Assembly: GCF_024346955.1 (NCBI RefSeq)
Contig: NZ_AP024883.1
Span: 558,001-622,000 of the forward strand
DNA: 64,000 nucleotides
Reading direction: 5' to 3'
Source of the DNA: Vibrio mangrovi
Lineage (GTDB): Bacteria > Pseudomonadota > Gammaproteobacteria > Enterobacterales > Vibrionaceae
Below the pieces are notes generated by a model. It ran no database searches. It had not been told where the DNA came from and saw nothing but the letters and a program-made list of their open reading frames with translations. Both the position numbers and the translations under genes were made by a program. Positions 17,926 through 26,094 of this stretch are shown piece by piece; the first letter of the stretch is position 1, and each line of letters opens with the position of its first letter.

Positions 17926-17970
17926 TACCAATCGCAGTAATTTCTGAACGTTTAATTACTTTGATTGGTA
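17926..17970. repeat. Inverted repeat between the harpin and the unknown gene
   Basis: Arms TACCAATCGCAGTAAT (17926-17941) and ATTACTTTGATTGGTA (17955-17970) pair in 14 of 16 positions. It lies 30 bases past the harpin stop and could reduce read-through or protect the abundant harpin mRNA. Confidence 0.55.
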
Positions 17971-18000
17971 TTATTCCGCAAATAATCCATCTTCTGAGAC

Positions 18001-19086
18001 TTAACTCAGTGTGAATGACAGTTCGGCTTGTGGTCCTGCCTGGCCTTTTGTTGCTCCGGCTCCACCACCAAAGATACCGCTGTTGTTGTCCATCATTTTC
18101 GCGACAAGTTTCAGCAGGTCTTTGAACATATCGTCGATTTGGCCACCGCCGTCTTTGGTTGGACTGATGGTGTTTCCTAGTGCGTTGCTGCCGGCACTTT
18201 TCATCAAAGAATTACCAATATCGACCAGACTCCGGCCTAAATCCTGAGTGGTCATGCCACCAAGACCGCCAGCACCACCTAAACCACCAGCGCCGCCTAA
18301 ACCACCGGCTCCGCCACCAAGACCACCAGCGCCGCCTAAGCCACCTGCGCCTGCGCCACCCATATCTCCAAGGCCGCCGGCACCCATACCGCCACCAGCA
18401 CCGCCCATACCGCCGGCACTTCCTGCACCACCGATACCATCGATGCCACCAGCGCCAGCACCTTTATCGCCGCCACCTGCACCTTTACCGAGATCGCCGC
18501 CTTTCATCATCATCATGAGCATCATCATCATGAGCATTTTCAGCATATCTTCTGTGCCCATCTGACCATCAGCGCCTTTCGAACCACCTTTTCCCTGACC
18601 GCCGGCATCAGCGCCGTCTTTATTCAGGAATTGGTCCAGCATTTTCTGGAGCATGTCACCCAGATCTGAGTCCTGCCCTCCGGCACTCCCCATACCGCCA
18701 GCACCCTGGCCTCCACCAAGTCCCGGACTACCTGCACCCTGACCGCCGCCAAGTCCTGGAGCGCCACCACCCTGACCAATACCTCCGGGGCCACCGGCAC
18801 CTTTAGCACCACCGGCTCCCTGTCCTTCCTGAGACATTTTGAGTAGTGCTGTGACCAGCAGTTCGACCAGTTTCATCAATTGCTCATTCTGTCCGCCACC
18901 TGCTGCACCTTGTGCACCGTTGGAGCCTGGTGTGCCGAAAAGATTGACCATGTTATCCATTCCCAGTCCGCCATTCTTGAACTGAGATATTCCTGATGTC
19001 GCATCAGACATTCCTGTTGAGAAGTCGGATGAACCGAAACCGCCTATTCCACCTCCGAACGAGCTGGATTGAATACCTAAAGACAT
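18001..19086 (-). CDS. Gly-rich harpin (HrpN/HrpW-like)
   Basis: A 361-residue protein, over one third glycine, without cysteine, with long GAGG/GLGG repeats, as expected for harpins: heat-stable proteins secreted through the Hrp system that assist translocation. An N-terminal helix (NEQLMKLVELLVTALLKMSQ, about residue 67) resembles one in HrpW at 55577-56719. A Met-rich segment (LKMLMMMMLMMMMKGG, about residue 182) recalls HrpN. The C-terminal AKMMDNNSGIFGGG resembles the FMDxxPxxFG motif of harpins. AAGGGGAC precedes the ATG, and a perfect hrp box lies upstream. It is distinct from the second harpin at 23759-24817. Confidence 0.85.
   Translation of the reverse strand: MSLGIQSSSFGGGIGGFGSSDFSTGMSDATSGISQFKNGGLGMDNMVNLFGTPGSNGAQGAAGGGQNEQLMKLVELLVTALLKMSQEGQGAGGAKGAGGPGGIGQGGGAPGLGGGQGAGSPGLGGGQGAGGMGSAGGQDSDLGDMLQKMLDQFLNKDGADAGGQGKGGSKGADGQMGTEDMLKMLMMMMLMMMMKGGDLGKGAGGGDKGAGAGGIDGIGGAGSAGGMGGAGGGMGAGGLGDMGGAGAGGLGGAGGLGGGAGGLGGAGGLGGAGGLGGMTTQDLGRSLVDIGNSLMKSAGSNALGNTISPTKDGGGQIDDMFKDLLKLVAKMMDNNSGIFGGGAGATKGQAGPQAELSFTLS
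18250..18480. repeat. Low-complexity glycine-coding repeat in the harpin gene
   Basis: Many short imperfect repeats built on ACCACCAGCGCCGCC (plus strand), which encode GGAGGLGG-type units on the minus strand. Such tracts change length easily by slippage in multiples of three. The opposite strand is also open and Pro-rich, but that is a shadow of the composition. Confidence 0.75.
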
Positions 19087-19247
19087 AATCGTCCCCTTCC
19101 TGTTGATATAAAAATCAATCTCATCGCCGAATGAAGATGAGATAATCTATTGATATGATTTGGTTGAGGAAAACAGTTCAGCGTCACAACGAGAATGAGG
19201 CTTTACCGGTATCCTGACATTGAGGGGATCCTACCCCTTCGCAAATC

Positions 19248-19275
19248 TGAGTGGTGAATAACGGATGAGGGTTCC
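19248..19275 (-). promoter_or_regulatory. hrp box of the Gly-rich harpin
   Basis: Minus strand GGAACC, 15 bases, CCACTCA, a perfect match. It lies about 160 bases upstream of the harpin ATG and just past the hrpY stop, so the harpin is transcribed independently of hrpXY. Confidence 0.94.
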
Positions 19276-19301
19276 CGCAGAATTGGTGCGAAGAGACAGG
19301 A

Positions 19302-19937
19302 TTATTTGATGAGATTATGAGCTAAGGCATAACGGACGATTTCTGTATTACTGGTGAAATCCATTTTTTGCATCAGACGAAACTTATGGGTACTGACGGT
19401 TTTATTGCTGATGTGGAGTTCTTCTGCAATTTCATTGACACTCAGCCCCCGGGCCAGCAGACAGAAAATATGAAACTCCCGTTTTGACAGATTCTCATGT
19501 TTTGGGCTGTCGATGACTTCATCAAATTCGAAAACCAGTTTTTCGGCCATATCTGACTGAATGAAGCGTCCGCCTTCTGCGATCCGGCGTATTGCCGTAA
19601 TCAGGGTTTCTGCATCGCAGTCTTTACTGAGATAACCTCTCGCCCCGGCTCTGAGTGTACGGCGGGTAATCTGCGTTTCATTATGCATACTGAGGATAAG
19701 AATGGGTAACTCCGGATAGCGCTGGACAACTTTTTCGATCAGGGGAATACCGCTGAGTCCCGGCATCAGAATGTCCAGCGTAATGATATCAGGACGGTGG
19801 AGTTCCAGAATGTTGAGCAGGTCATCGCCATCGACGGCCTCAGCAATCACTTCAATATCATCGTACAGAGCCAGAAGCTGTTTGAGTCCTTCCCGGACGA
19901 TGGAGTGATCATCTACGATCAGTAAGCGAATAGTCAT
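19302..19937 (-). CDS. hrpY: HrpY, NarL/LuxR-type response regulator
   Basis: A 211-residue response regulator. The receiver domain (residues 1-120) has the acidic pair in LLIVDDHS and the phosphoacceptor in TLDILMPG. The LuxR-type helix-turn-helix covers about residues 145-205 (LSVNEIAEELHISNKTVSTH). In Erwinia and Pantoea HrpX/HrpY feed environmental signals into hrpS and hrpL. The ATG overlaps the hrpX stop (ATGA), showing a coupled pair. Confidence 0.9.
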   Translation of the reverse strand: MTIRLLIVDDHSIVREGLKQLLALYDDIEVIAEAVDGDDLLNILELHRPDIITLDILMPGLSGIPLIEKVVQRYPELPILILSMHNETQITRRTLRAGARGYLSKDCDAETLITAIRRIAEGGRFIQSDMAEKLVFEFDEVIDSPKHENLSKREFHIFCLLARGLSVNEIAEELHISNKTVSTHKFRLMQKMDFTSNTEIVRYALAHNLIK

Positions 19938-22192
19938 TGATACCTCTTATAATTTAGTGGAATACGAAGTTCAATACAGGTTCCTTTTCCTGGGGTACTT
20001 TGTATATTCAGGTCTGCATGAATCATCAGAACCCGTTCTTTGATCCCGACCAGGCCGAAGGACTCTTTATAGTGGCGCGTGGTATCAAATCCCTGTCCGT
20101 TATCCTGAATACTCAGTAATAACTGAGCAGGACTCTCGTGCAGTAAAATATGTACCCGACTTGCATTGGCATGTTTAATCACATTGGTCAGGGATTCCTG
20201 AACAATGCGAAAAACTGCAGTTGCCACATCTTCATTCATGCCGACATCGTTGCAATTGAGAGTCAGCATGCATTTACAGTTGGGACTACGTTGCTGGAAA
20301 TCATCCGTTAGCCATTCCAGTGCTGCAATAAATCCCATATCAAGGGCACTGGGGCGGAGTCTGGAGACCAGATTCCGGGCAAAAGAGATGGTTTCTCTCA
20401 GATGAGTCTGGATTCGGTTTAACTGTTTTTGCAGTTCGGGAGCACAGGGACTATAGCGAACTTCCAGTGTTTGAACTTCCATCTTCAGCGCTGTCAGTCG
20501 TTGTCCCAGTTCATCATGGACTTCTCTGGCGATGTGTTTGCGTTCGCTCTCTCGGGTCAGTTCCCGGTGTGCGACCAGTTCTCTGAGCTGCGTCCGGGAT
20601 TGCTCCAGTTCCTGACGAAACTGTTTGAGCAGGGTAATATCCCGGCCAATCGCAAGCACACTGACAATTTCGCCATGAATATTTCGCTCCGGTGCCAGGC
20701 TGAGCAGGTAGCAACGGGCGTTTCCTTTTTTGGATGTCCAGTTCAGCTCAAACTCTGAGTTTTCTCCGGTACGGATAACTTCCTGAATTTTGTCATAGTA
20801 AAACTTACCTTCTTCACCGCCGGGATATTTCAACGGTGTGGTGTTGAGAATAATTTCGGACATTGTACCGGCCATTCTGGCACTTCTTGGATTCATATAA
20901 ATCCGGCGGCCGTCAAGGGTATGGCGGCTGATGGTGTCCGGAGAGTTCTCGACCAGAGAGCGGAATTCTTCTTCCCGTTTTTGCAGGGCCAGTTCAGCCT
21001 TACGACGACGGCTATAGTCCCGTCCGACACAGAGAATACTGGTGACTTCATTCTGGGAGTTGAACTCCGGGATCAGGTGGATTTCATAGTAATATTCCTC
21101 CTCACTGTCAGACCAGCTCAGATCAACGTCACGACTCTGTTTGCTGCGAATGGTTTCCATCACCATTTGGTAAAGATTGTGAGCGTCAACATTCATGCGC
21201 ATATCTTCCAGAGGCGTTTTTCCCTTCACTTCTTCCAGAGAACTGGCTCCGGCAAGTTTCAGATAGGCGGGGTTCGCATAAATACGGCGGAACTGGGTAT
21301 CGTAGCGAACAATCACATCTCTGGAATGTTCAACCAGAGCTCTGATTTCCTGTTCTCGCAGAAGGTTTTCGGCTTCCCGTCTTTTCTTCTCGGTGACATC
21401 CCGTTTGACCAGAATGATTCGGTTGATATGACCAGATTCATCCTTAATCGGTGTCATTGTGATGTCAAAATGCCGTTTTTCTATATAACAGAAATAGCCC
21501 TCGTAGTGATCGGACAGACCGGTTTTCAGACAGTATTCTTTCTGGCGCAGGTAATCATCTTTATTCTGTTCCGGTAAAACTTCATCCAGTATCGAACCAA
21601 TCACATTACCCATACGGGCCATAGCCGATTCATTGATATCCAGAACTTTTAGCGTATTGTCCGGCAGGACTTCCAGTAAATAGATCTCATAGGCAAGTTT
21701 GTCGAAAACTTTCTGATACTGGCGTTCAAGTATTAGCTGCTGCCTCTGAGCCTGTTCCTGTGTACGGCGTTTTTCCTCTTCTTTACGTAAAGAGATATCC
21801 CGGAAATAACCGATGATCAGAGCTTTACCCTTGAACTCGAAATAGTTGGACATGATCTCTACCGGGACTGTTTGCCCGCTCGGCAGGTGGTGTTCCGTTT
21901 CAAACGTCAGGGTTTTGATCTGTTTCAGCGTGGTTAACTGTTCGCCGAGTTCATTGATTCCAAAGTGAGGATCGATATCAGCGGGGCTGAGTTTGTATAT
22001 CTGTTCCCGGGAAATGCCGAAATGTCGGCAAACTGCATCATTGACTAGTATGAAACGGAAATTCTGTTCTGGATCAAGGACGAAGATTGCAGGATCATAG
22101 GTATGTTCGATAAGGGTGCGTAATAGCGAATTCTCCTGATGGAGAGACTCAATGTCGCGGCTATGGGAAATCAGAGAACTCAGGTTGTCCAT
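19934..22192 (-). CDS. hrpX: HrpX, multi-PAS sensor histidine kinase
   Basis: A 752-residue cytoplasmic kinase without clear membrane helices. Four PAS-like units can be seen at about residues 25-145, 160-275, 285-400 and 410-520. They are followed by a HisKA_3 domain with the phosphorylated histidine in REVHDELGQRLTAL and an HATPase domain (DNGQGFD). It is the partner of HrpY. Plant-pathogen HrpX proteins are, as I recall, about 500 residues with two PAS domains, so this one is extended. No hrp box precedes it, consistent with its position above HrpL in the hierarchy. Confidence 0.88.
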   Translation of the reverse strand: MDNLSSLISHSRDIESLHQENSLLRTLIEHTYDPAIFVLDPEQNFRFILVNDAVCRHFGISREQIYKLSPADIDPHFGINELGEQLTTLKQIKTLTFETEHHLPSGQTVPVEIMSNYFEFKGKALIIGYFRDISLRKEEEKRRTQEQAQRQQLILERQYQKVFDKLAYEIYLLEVLPDNTLKVLDINESAMARMGNVIGSILDEVLPEQNKDDYLRQKEYCLKTGLSDHYEGYFCYIEKRHFDITMTPIKDESGHINRIILVKRDVTEKKRREAENLLREQEIRALVEHSRDVIVRYDTQFRRIYANPAYLKLAGASSLEEVKGKTPLEDMRMNVDAHNLYQMVMETIRSKQSRDVDLSWSDSEEEYYYEIHLIPEFNSQNEVTSILCVGRDYSRRRKAELALQKREEEFRSLVENSPDTISRHTLDGRRIYMNPRSARMAGTMSEIILNTTPLKYPGGEEGKFYYDKIQEVIRTGENSEFELNWTSKKGNARCYLLSLAPERNIHGEIVSVLAIGRDITLLKQFRQELEQSRTQLRELVAHRELTRESERKHIAREVHDELGQRLTALKMEVQTLEVRYSPCAPELQKQLNRIQTHLRETISFARNLVSRLRPSALDMGFIAALEWLTDDFQQRSPNCKCMLTLNCNDVGMNEDVATAVFRIVQESLTNVIKHANASRVHILLHESPAQLLLSIQDNGQGFDTTRHYKESFGLVGIKERVLMIHADLNIQSTPGKGTCIELRIPLNYKRYQ

Positions 22193-22316
22193 ACAAATAC
22201 ACTGGGAACAAATTTAACGTTAACGAAAAGTTAGCTTACTTGATTGAATGAATCTGTACCAGTACAGATAACGAGCTTTGAACTGGGGAAGTGATTAGGA
22301 TGCGTTTTTGTGATCT

Positions 22317-22337
22317 GACCAGCCTGAGAGGCTGGTC
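22317..22337. terminator. Hairpin after the HrpA-like fusion gene
   Basis: GACCAGCC (22317-22324) and GGCTGGTC (22330-22337) form an 8-base stem with a 5-base loop, nine bases past the stop codon of the minus-strand gene. No T-tract follows, so termination is plausible only. Confidence 0.45.
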
Positions 22338-22345
22338 TGGATGCA

Positions 22346-22879
22346 TTAGAAATTAATGCCTTTACTGGACTGAGTATTGGCATTGGTCGCTTTGTTTGAA
22401 GAGTCGACATAACCATTGGCAATACTGTTGCTCGTATCTGTTTTCATTTTCTGGGCGGAAGCTTCCGCGTTCATAATGATCGTATGAGCGATCATCTTTT
22501 CTGAAAGCTGTAACGCCGTCTGAATCTGCTGGCTGTATTCCTGTTGCTGAGCGAGTTCATCATTCATCGCATCTTCAAATTCAGTAGATGAACTATTGCC
22601 GTACTCTTCCTCTTCTGATGAAGGGACTTGTGTACCCGAAGGGCCACCATTACAGGAACCTCCGTATAGGTGGCTGTCATCATAACCGACAGGATTGCCT
22701 TCACAATCAAAGTTGTCTGATGCGTTTCCACTGCCTCCTGCATAACAGCCACCGATATTGATCCGGATATCAGCCTGAATGTTGACATCGATTCTGCCAT
22801 TGATCTGTAGTCCCTGATCTGATTCGGATGATTGCTGTTGTATCGGGTAAACACCATTGCCACCAAGCGAAATGTTCAT
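22346..22879 (-). CDS. HrpA pilin-like C-terminus fused to a novel N-terminal domain
   Basis: A 177-residue protein. Its last 55 residues align without gaps to the HrpA pilin encoded divergently at 23417-23623, with about 34 identities by eye (QKMKTDTSNSIANGYVDSS against QKMQTDTMNSIANGRVDSA). Residues 1-122 are unlike any pilin: a short Gly/Asn start, an alternating strand region (GRIDVNIQADIRINIGG), then a Gly-rich stretch with three cysteines (about residues 45, 59 and 76) and an acidic SSEEEE tract. A strong AAGGAGAC precedes the ATG, and a perfect hrp box (N16) lies upstream. It could be a pilus tip, cap or minor pilin. I know of no described example. Confidence 0.85.
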   Translation of the reverse strand: MNISLGGNGVYPIQQQSSESDQGLQINGRIDVNIQADIRINIGGCYAGGSGNASDNFDCEGNPVGYDDSHLYGGSCNGGPSGTQVPSSEEEEYGNSSSTEFEDAMNDELAQQQEYSQQIQTALQLSEKMIAHTIIMNAEASAQKMKTDTSNSIANGYVDSSNKATNANTQSSKGINF

Positions 22880-22961
22880 ATACCGTCTCCTTTTTCATTC
22901 ACTGAAGAACTCATATAGAGATGGAATCGATATGAGCTGCCTGTTGTGTGATTGCTCTTGC

Positions 22962-22990
22962 TGAGTGGGGGAGACTGAGGCTTCGGTTCC
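22962..22990 (-). promoter_or_regulatory. hrp box of the HrpA-like fusion gene
   Basis: Minus strand GGAACC, 16 bases, CCACTCA. Both boxes match exactly and the 16-base spacer is the allowed alternative. It lies about 85 bases before the ATG at 22879. Confidence 0.93.
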
Positions 22991-23315
22991 ACCTGTGCTT
23001 TTGCACTTGCCGTACTGATAATTATCTTACTGTTTACCGGAAAAGAGAGAGCATGATAAGGCGGAAAAAAGTCATTTTAATTTCAGAAAGATTCCTTGTT
23101 TTCTGTATCAAAAGATGGAGTCGTACAAGAGGCTTTTATTTTTTTGTGGTGATTTTTTACTGTAGTTTTTCATCATTCAGATAAAGCAGATCATTGGCCT
23201 GGAATATGAGGTGATAAGCCCTGTAGCCATGATCAGAGTCCATGAAATTCAACGGTGAAAGGTCAACAGGTGCAGGGCTTTATAAAAGTTATTTGCGAAA
23301 AAAATGATCAGAAAC

Positions 23316-23343
23316 GGAACTAAAAAAAACACGCTGCCACTTA
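23316..23343 (+). promoter_or_regulatory. hrp box of the hrpA operon
   Basis: Plus strand GGAACT, 15 bases, CCACTTA: one mismatch in the first box and a full CCACNNA match. It lies about 75 bases before the hrpA start and should drive hrpA through hrpE. Confidence 0.9.
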
Positions 23344-23416
23344 AATCAGCGAGACATGCATGATGTGTGTCTGAAACAGTAAATTTTTTAATTCGTTGAT
23401 AGAAAAGGTGAATACT

Positions 23417-23623
23417 ATGGTAGGTAGCGCAGGTTTAGCTGCATCTCAGGCAGCAATGGAAATGATGGACAAAGTTTCAGCACAAACAACCATGATGAAC
23501 GCAGCAGCGTCAACTCAAAAAATGCAAACAGATACAATGAACAGTATTGCAAACGGTCGTGTTGACTCTGCAACAAAAGCATCTAACGCTGCGACTCAGA
23601 GTAGTAAGTCGATCAACTACTAA
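23417..23623 (+). CDS. hrpA: HrpA, Hrp pilus subunit
   Basis: A 68-residue Ala/Ser/Thr/Asn-rich helical protein without cysteine or proline, the size of Hrp pilins, which polymerise into the long pilus that crosses the plant cell wall. The frame is open from a TTG at 23396, but the ATG at 23417 has AAGGTG seven bases upstream. It is first in an operon with harpin, hrpB, hrcJ, hrpD and hrpE, the order of the P. syringae hrpZ operon. Pilins diverge fast, so the call rests on size, position and promoter. Confidence 0.88.
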   Translation: MVGSAGLAASQAAMEMMDKVSAQTTMMNAAASTQKMQTDTMNSIANGRVDSATKASNAATQSSKSINY

Positions 23624-23642
23624 TCCGTTCCGGACTGCTCTT

Positions 23643-23683
23643 ATGAATGACGGGCATATTCAGGTGTTATTTCCGTCATTCAT
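23643..23683 (+). repeat. Stem-loop between hrpA and the harpin gene
   Basis: ATGAATGACGG (23643-23653) and CCGTCATTCAT (23673-23683) pair perfectly over 11 bases with a 19-base loop. It sits 20 bases past the hrpA stop and has no T-tract. It may protect pilin mRNA from 3' decay and set the ratio of pilin to downstream proteins. Confidence 0.7.
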
Positions 23684-23758
23684 CATCTGACTCCGGAGAT
23701 AGCTCAGCAGGGCATTATTTCTGAAGAGCTATCGGTACGATATCAAGGAGAAAAGTTA

Positions 23759-24817
23759 ATGATCAATGCAACTCTCACAATCACAGTGCCACTGGGCAAT
23801 AGCTCTGTTGGCGGTGCTGGTGGATGGAATCAGGCCGGAGGAAACAGTTCTAAAGGCACAAACGGTTCTACAGGTCTGCCCGGCAATGGCATGGATGAAC
23901 TTGTCGATTTGCTGGCTGATACTTTGGCGAAATCCCTCTTTAAGAAAAAAGGGGACGGTGCGACGTTCGATGGCAGTAATCCTCTGATGAAGATGATTGC
24001 TGACTTCATGGATAAGCATGGTGCTGATTTCTCTGGTCCGCATGATGCGACAGGTAGCGTGCGTAACTGGAAAGATGAACTGACAGAAGACAATTACCTG
24101 AGTAAGTCAGAATTTTCCGACTTTAAGAAAGGCCTGAAAGGCGCGTTGTCCACTATTCTGGGCGGCGGATTGTCGGAAGTGATGGGAACTGCAGGGAACT
24201 TAATCAGTGGATTAGGTGCTCTGGCTGGTGGTATTGCCGGTGGTATGGTCGGTGGACCTGTCGGTGGTATGGTTGGTAGTTCTATCGGTGGTGCTTTGGG
24301 TAACACTGTTGGTGGTGCCGTGTCAGGACTAGGTGCTCAGCTTGGTGGTCAGATCGGTGGATTCGGCAGTGCCGGGTTCGGTAGTGCCGGTGCTGGTAAT
24401 ACCGGTGGCGGCGGATTTGCTCTTCGGGATATGAGTCCTATGGCGCAGTCTGGATATTCGATGGGCGGCAGCTTTGCTGGTTATGTCGGTAAAACAGCAG
24501 TCGATGGCATCAATATCAAAGAAGACGATGGTCGTTACTCTTTCAGTAAAGAAGATAAAGATCTGGCCAAAGCCATTGGTAAGTTCATGGATCAGCATAC
24601 TGAAGAATTTGGTCCTCAACCGCGTGGCGGCTGGGCGAACCGGATTGAAAAAGGTAAAGATTTCAATTCTGAAGAAATCGGTCGCTTTAAAGATGCCATG
24701 AACTCTGTCAAAAGTGTCATGGGCGGAAAGAGTACCGGTGATCAGCAACTTGATATGGATACAATGCTACTGTCGAACGCTATTATCAACGAAGCAATGT
24801 ATAAAGTGTCAGACTAA
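23759..24817 (+). CDS. Harpin with two FMD motifs (HrpZ/HrpN type)
   Basis: A 352-residue Gly-rich, Cys-free harpin at the position of hrpZ in P. syringae. Two related segments are visible. One at about residues 80-135 (MIADFMDKHGADFSGP then LSKSEFSDFKKGLKGAL) resembles the HrpZ motif. The other at about residues 275-325 (AIGKFMDQHTEEFGPQ then FNSEEIGRFKDAMNSV) resembles the HrpN C-terminus. A Gly-rich hydrophobic linker with GG-zipper-like repeats (GGIAGGMVGGPVGGMVG) separates them. AAGGAGAAAA precedes the ATG. Harpins associate with membranes and the pilus and assist effector entry. Confidence 0.88.
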   Translation: MINATLTITVPLGNSSVGGAGGWNQAGGNSSKGTNGSTGLPGNGMDELVDLLADTLAKSLFKKKGDGATFDGSNPLMKMIADFMDKHGADFSGPHDATGSVRNWKDELTEDNYLSKSEFSDFKKGLKGALSTILGGGLSEVMGTAGNLISGLGALAGGIAGGMVGGPVGGMVGSSIGGALGNTVGGAVSGLGAQLGGQIGGFGSAGFGSAGAGNTGGGGFALRDMSPMAQSGYSMGGSFAGYVGKTAVDGINIKEDDGRYSFSKEDKDLAKAIGKFMDQHTEEFGPQPRGGWANRIEKGKDFNSEEIGRFKDAMNSVKSVMGGKSTGDQQLDMDTMLLSNAIINEAMYKVSD

Positions 24818-24901
24818 TACCTGGCTCGTTCATCAAGCCTGGCTTGAAGTAGCAGGCAATGGATCTGTCATTGCCCGCTCTTCATCATAAGGAGAAAGTC
24901 A

Positions 24902-25288
24902 ATGTCTGTTACCCGTGCTCAGGGTATCGGGGGATTCTCCGATATCAATCGAGATCTGACCCGGTCTGTTACCGAGGATCAGAGCAATCGTCCGGAAAAG
25001 TCTGATGTTCAGTGGTTTAGTGCTGCACTTCAGCCAGTCCAAAAAACGGATGCCAGTGATAATGTTGCTGAACGTATTGTCAGTCAGCTTTCCGGATCAT
25101 CCGAACATCTGCAAAAGCTAGAGAACAAGGCAAACCGGGCACTGAATAAGGCATCTAAGTCTAGTGATCCCATGGATATTGTCCATGCAAACCGTTCTTT
25201 ATCCTCTTTTTATCTTGAGAGCCTGCTGACTACGAAATTGATCAGTAAAGGTGCTCAGGCCGTCGAAAAGTTAACCAATTTGCAATAA
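24902..25288 (+). CDS. hrpB: HrpB (SctI), inner-rod protein
   Basis: A 128-residue protein with a disordered N-terminal half and a helical C-terminal half (LEKTEKPT-type motifs absent; ends in LISKGAQAVEKLTNL), as in SctI inner-rod subunits. It lies between the harpin and hrcJ, the canonical place, with AAGGAGAAAG before the ATG. A 7-base stem (GGCAATG at 24855-24861 and CATTGCC at 24869-24875) lies in the gap upstream. Confidence 0.85.
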   Translation: MSVTRAQGIGGFSDINRDLTRSVTEDQSNRPEKSDVQWFSAALQPVQKTDASDNVAERIVSQLSGSSEHLQKLENKANRALNKASKSSDPMDIVHANRSLSSFYLESLLTTKLISKGAQAVEKLTNLQ

Positions 25289-25306
25289 ATACAAGGGAGC
25301 CACACC

Positions 25307-26083
25307 ATGGGCTATCTGATGCGGATCGTTCTGCTCGGTGTGCTCATCCTTTTGGGTGGGTGTAAGCAGAGTGTCGAGTTACATCGTAATCTGAGCGAAG
25401 AAGATGCGAATGAGGTCATTGCTGAACTGGCATTCAAGCATATTGATGCGGATAAAGCCGTCACGAAAGAGGGGATTACAGTCTCTGTCGATGTGGCTGA
25501 TATGGCTCGGGCAGTTCGTCTGCTTGAAGCTGCCGGATTGCCCCGAAAGGCTCGCGCCAATATGGGGGAAGTTTTCCGTAAAGAAGGTGTAATCTCATCT
25601 CCGCTGGAAGAGCGGGCACGTTATATATATGCACTCTCTCAGGAGCTGGAATCGACAATTTCCCAGATCGATGGTGTATTGGTCGCTCGTGTCCACGTGG
25701 TGTTACCGGAGCGGGTCGCACCTGGTGAGCCGGTTCAGCCGGCATCTGCGGCAGTGTTTATCAAACATCGTCCGGATCTGGACCCGGATGTTATTCGTCC
25801 CCGCATTGAGCGTCTGGTACGAACCAGTATTCCCGGTCTTTCCGACAAGAAAGATAAAATGAGTGTGGTTTTTGTTCCGGCGACGGTTTACCGGGAACAG
25901 ATGCAACTGGTTTATTTCGGTCCTTTCCTGATTAAGAAAGATGATGTGAGTTTCTGGCAGGGCGTGGTTGTCAGTACAGTCGTTGTCCTGTTGTTACTGC
26001 TGGGAGTTCTGACGATCTGGCTGAAACAGGAATGGCGTCAGGCAGTATTCGGTCGTTTCATTCCTGCGAAGACTGAATCATAG
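25307..26083 (+). CDS. hrcJ: HrcJ (SctJ), inner-membrane ring lipoprotein
   Basis: A 258-residue YscJ/PrgK-family lipoprotein. The signal peptide ends in the lipobox LLGGC near residue 23. Two ring-building domains follow, with DADKAVTKEGITVSVDVADM and the ARVHVVLPE strand, and a C-terminal membrane helix near residue 225 (VVVSTVVVLLLLLGVLTIW). It forms the periplasmic side of the MS ring. Confidence 0.97.
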   Translation: MGYLMRIVLLGVLILLGGCKQSVELHRNLSEEDANEVIAELAFKHIDADKAVTKEGITVSVDVADMARAVRLLEAAGLPRKARANMGEVFRKEGVISSPLEERARYIYALSQELESTISQIDGVLVARVHVVLPERVAPGEPVQPASAAVFIKHRPDLDPDVIRPRIERLVRTSIPGLSDKKDKMSVVFVPATVYREQMQLVYFGPFLIKKDDVSFWQGVVVSTVVVLLLLLGVLTIWLKQEWRQAVFGRFIPAKTES

Positions 26084-26094
26084 CGGAGGATAGT

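Larger units (their letters stand above)
22880..23416. other. Divergent hrp promoter region
   Basis: About 540 bases between two divergent HrpL-dependent units. It holds the two hrp boxes listed separately and otherwise no gene. The central part (around 23050-23170) is A/T-rich. Confidence 0.7.

Noticed and set aside
18180..18565. Long Pro-rich frames on the plus strand
   Set aside because: They are the antisense of the glycine-coding repeats of the harpin; no ribosome binding site and no independent homology.
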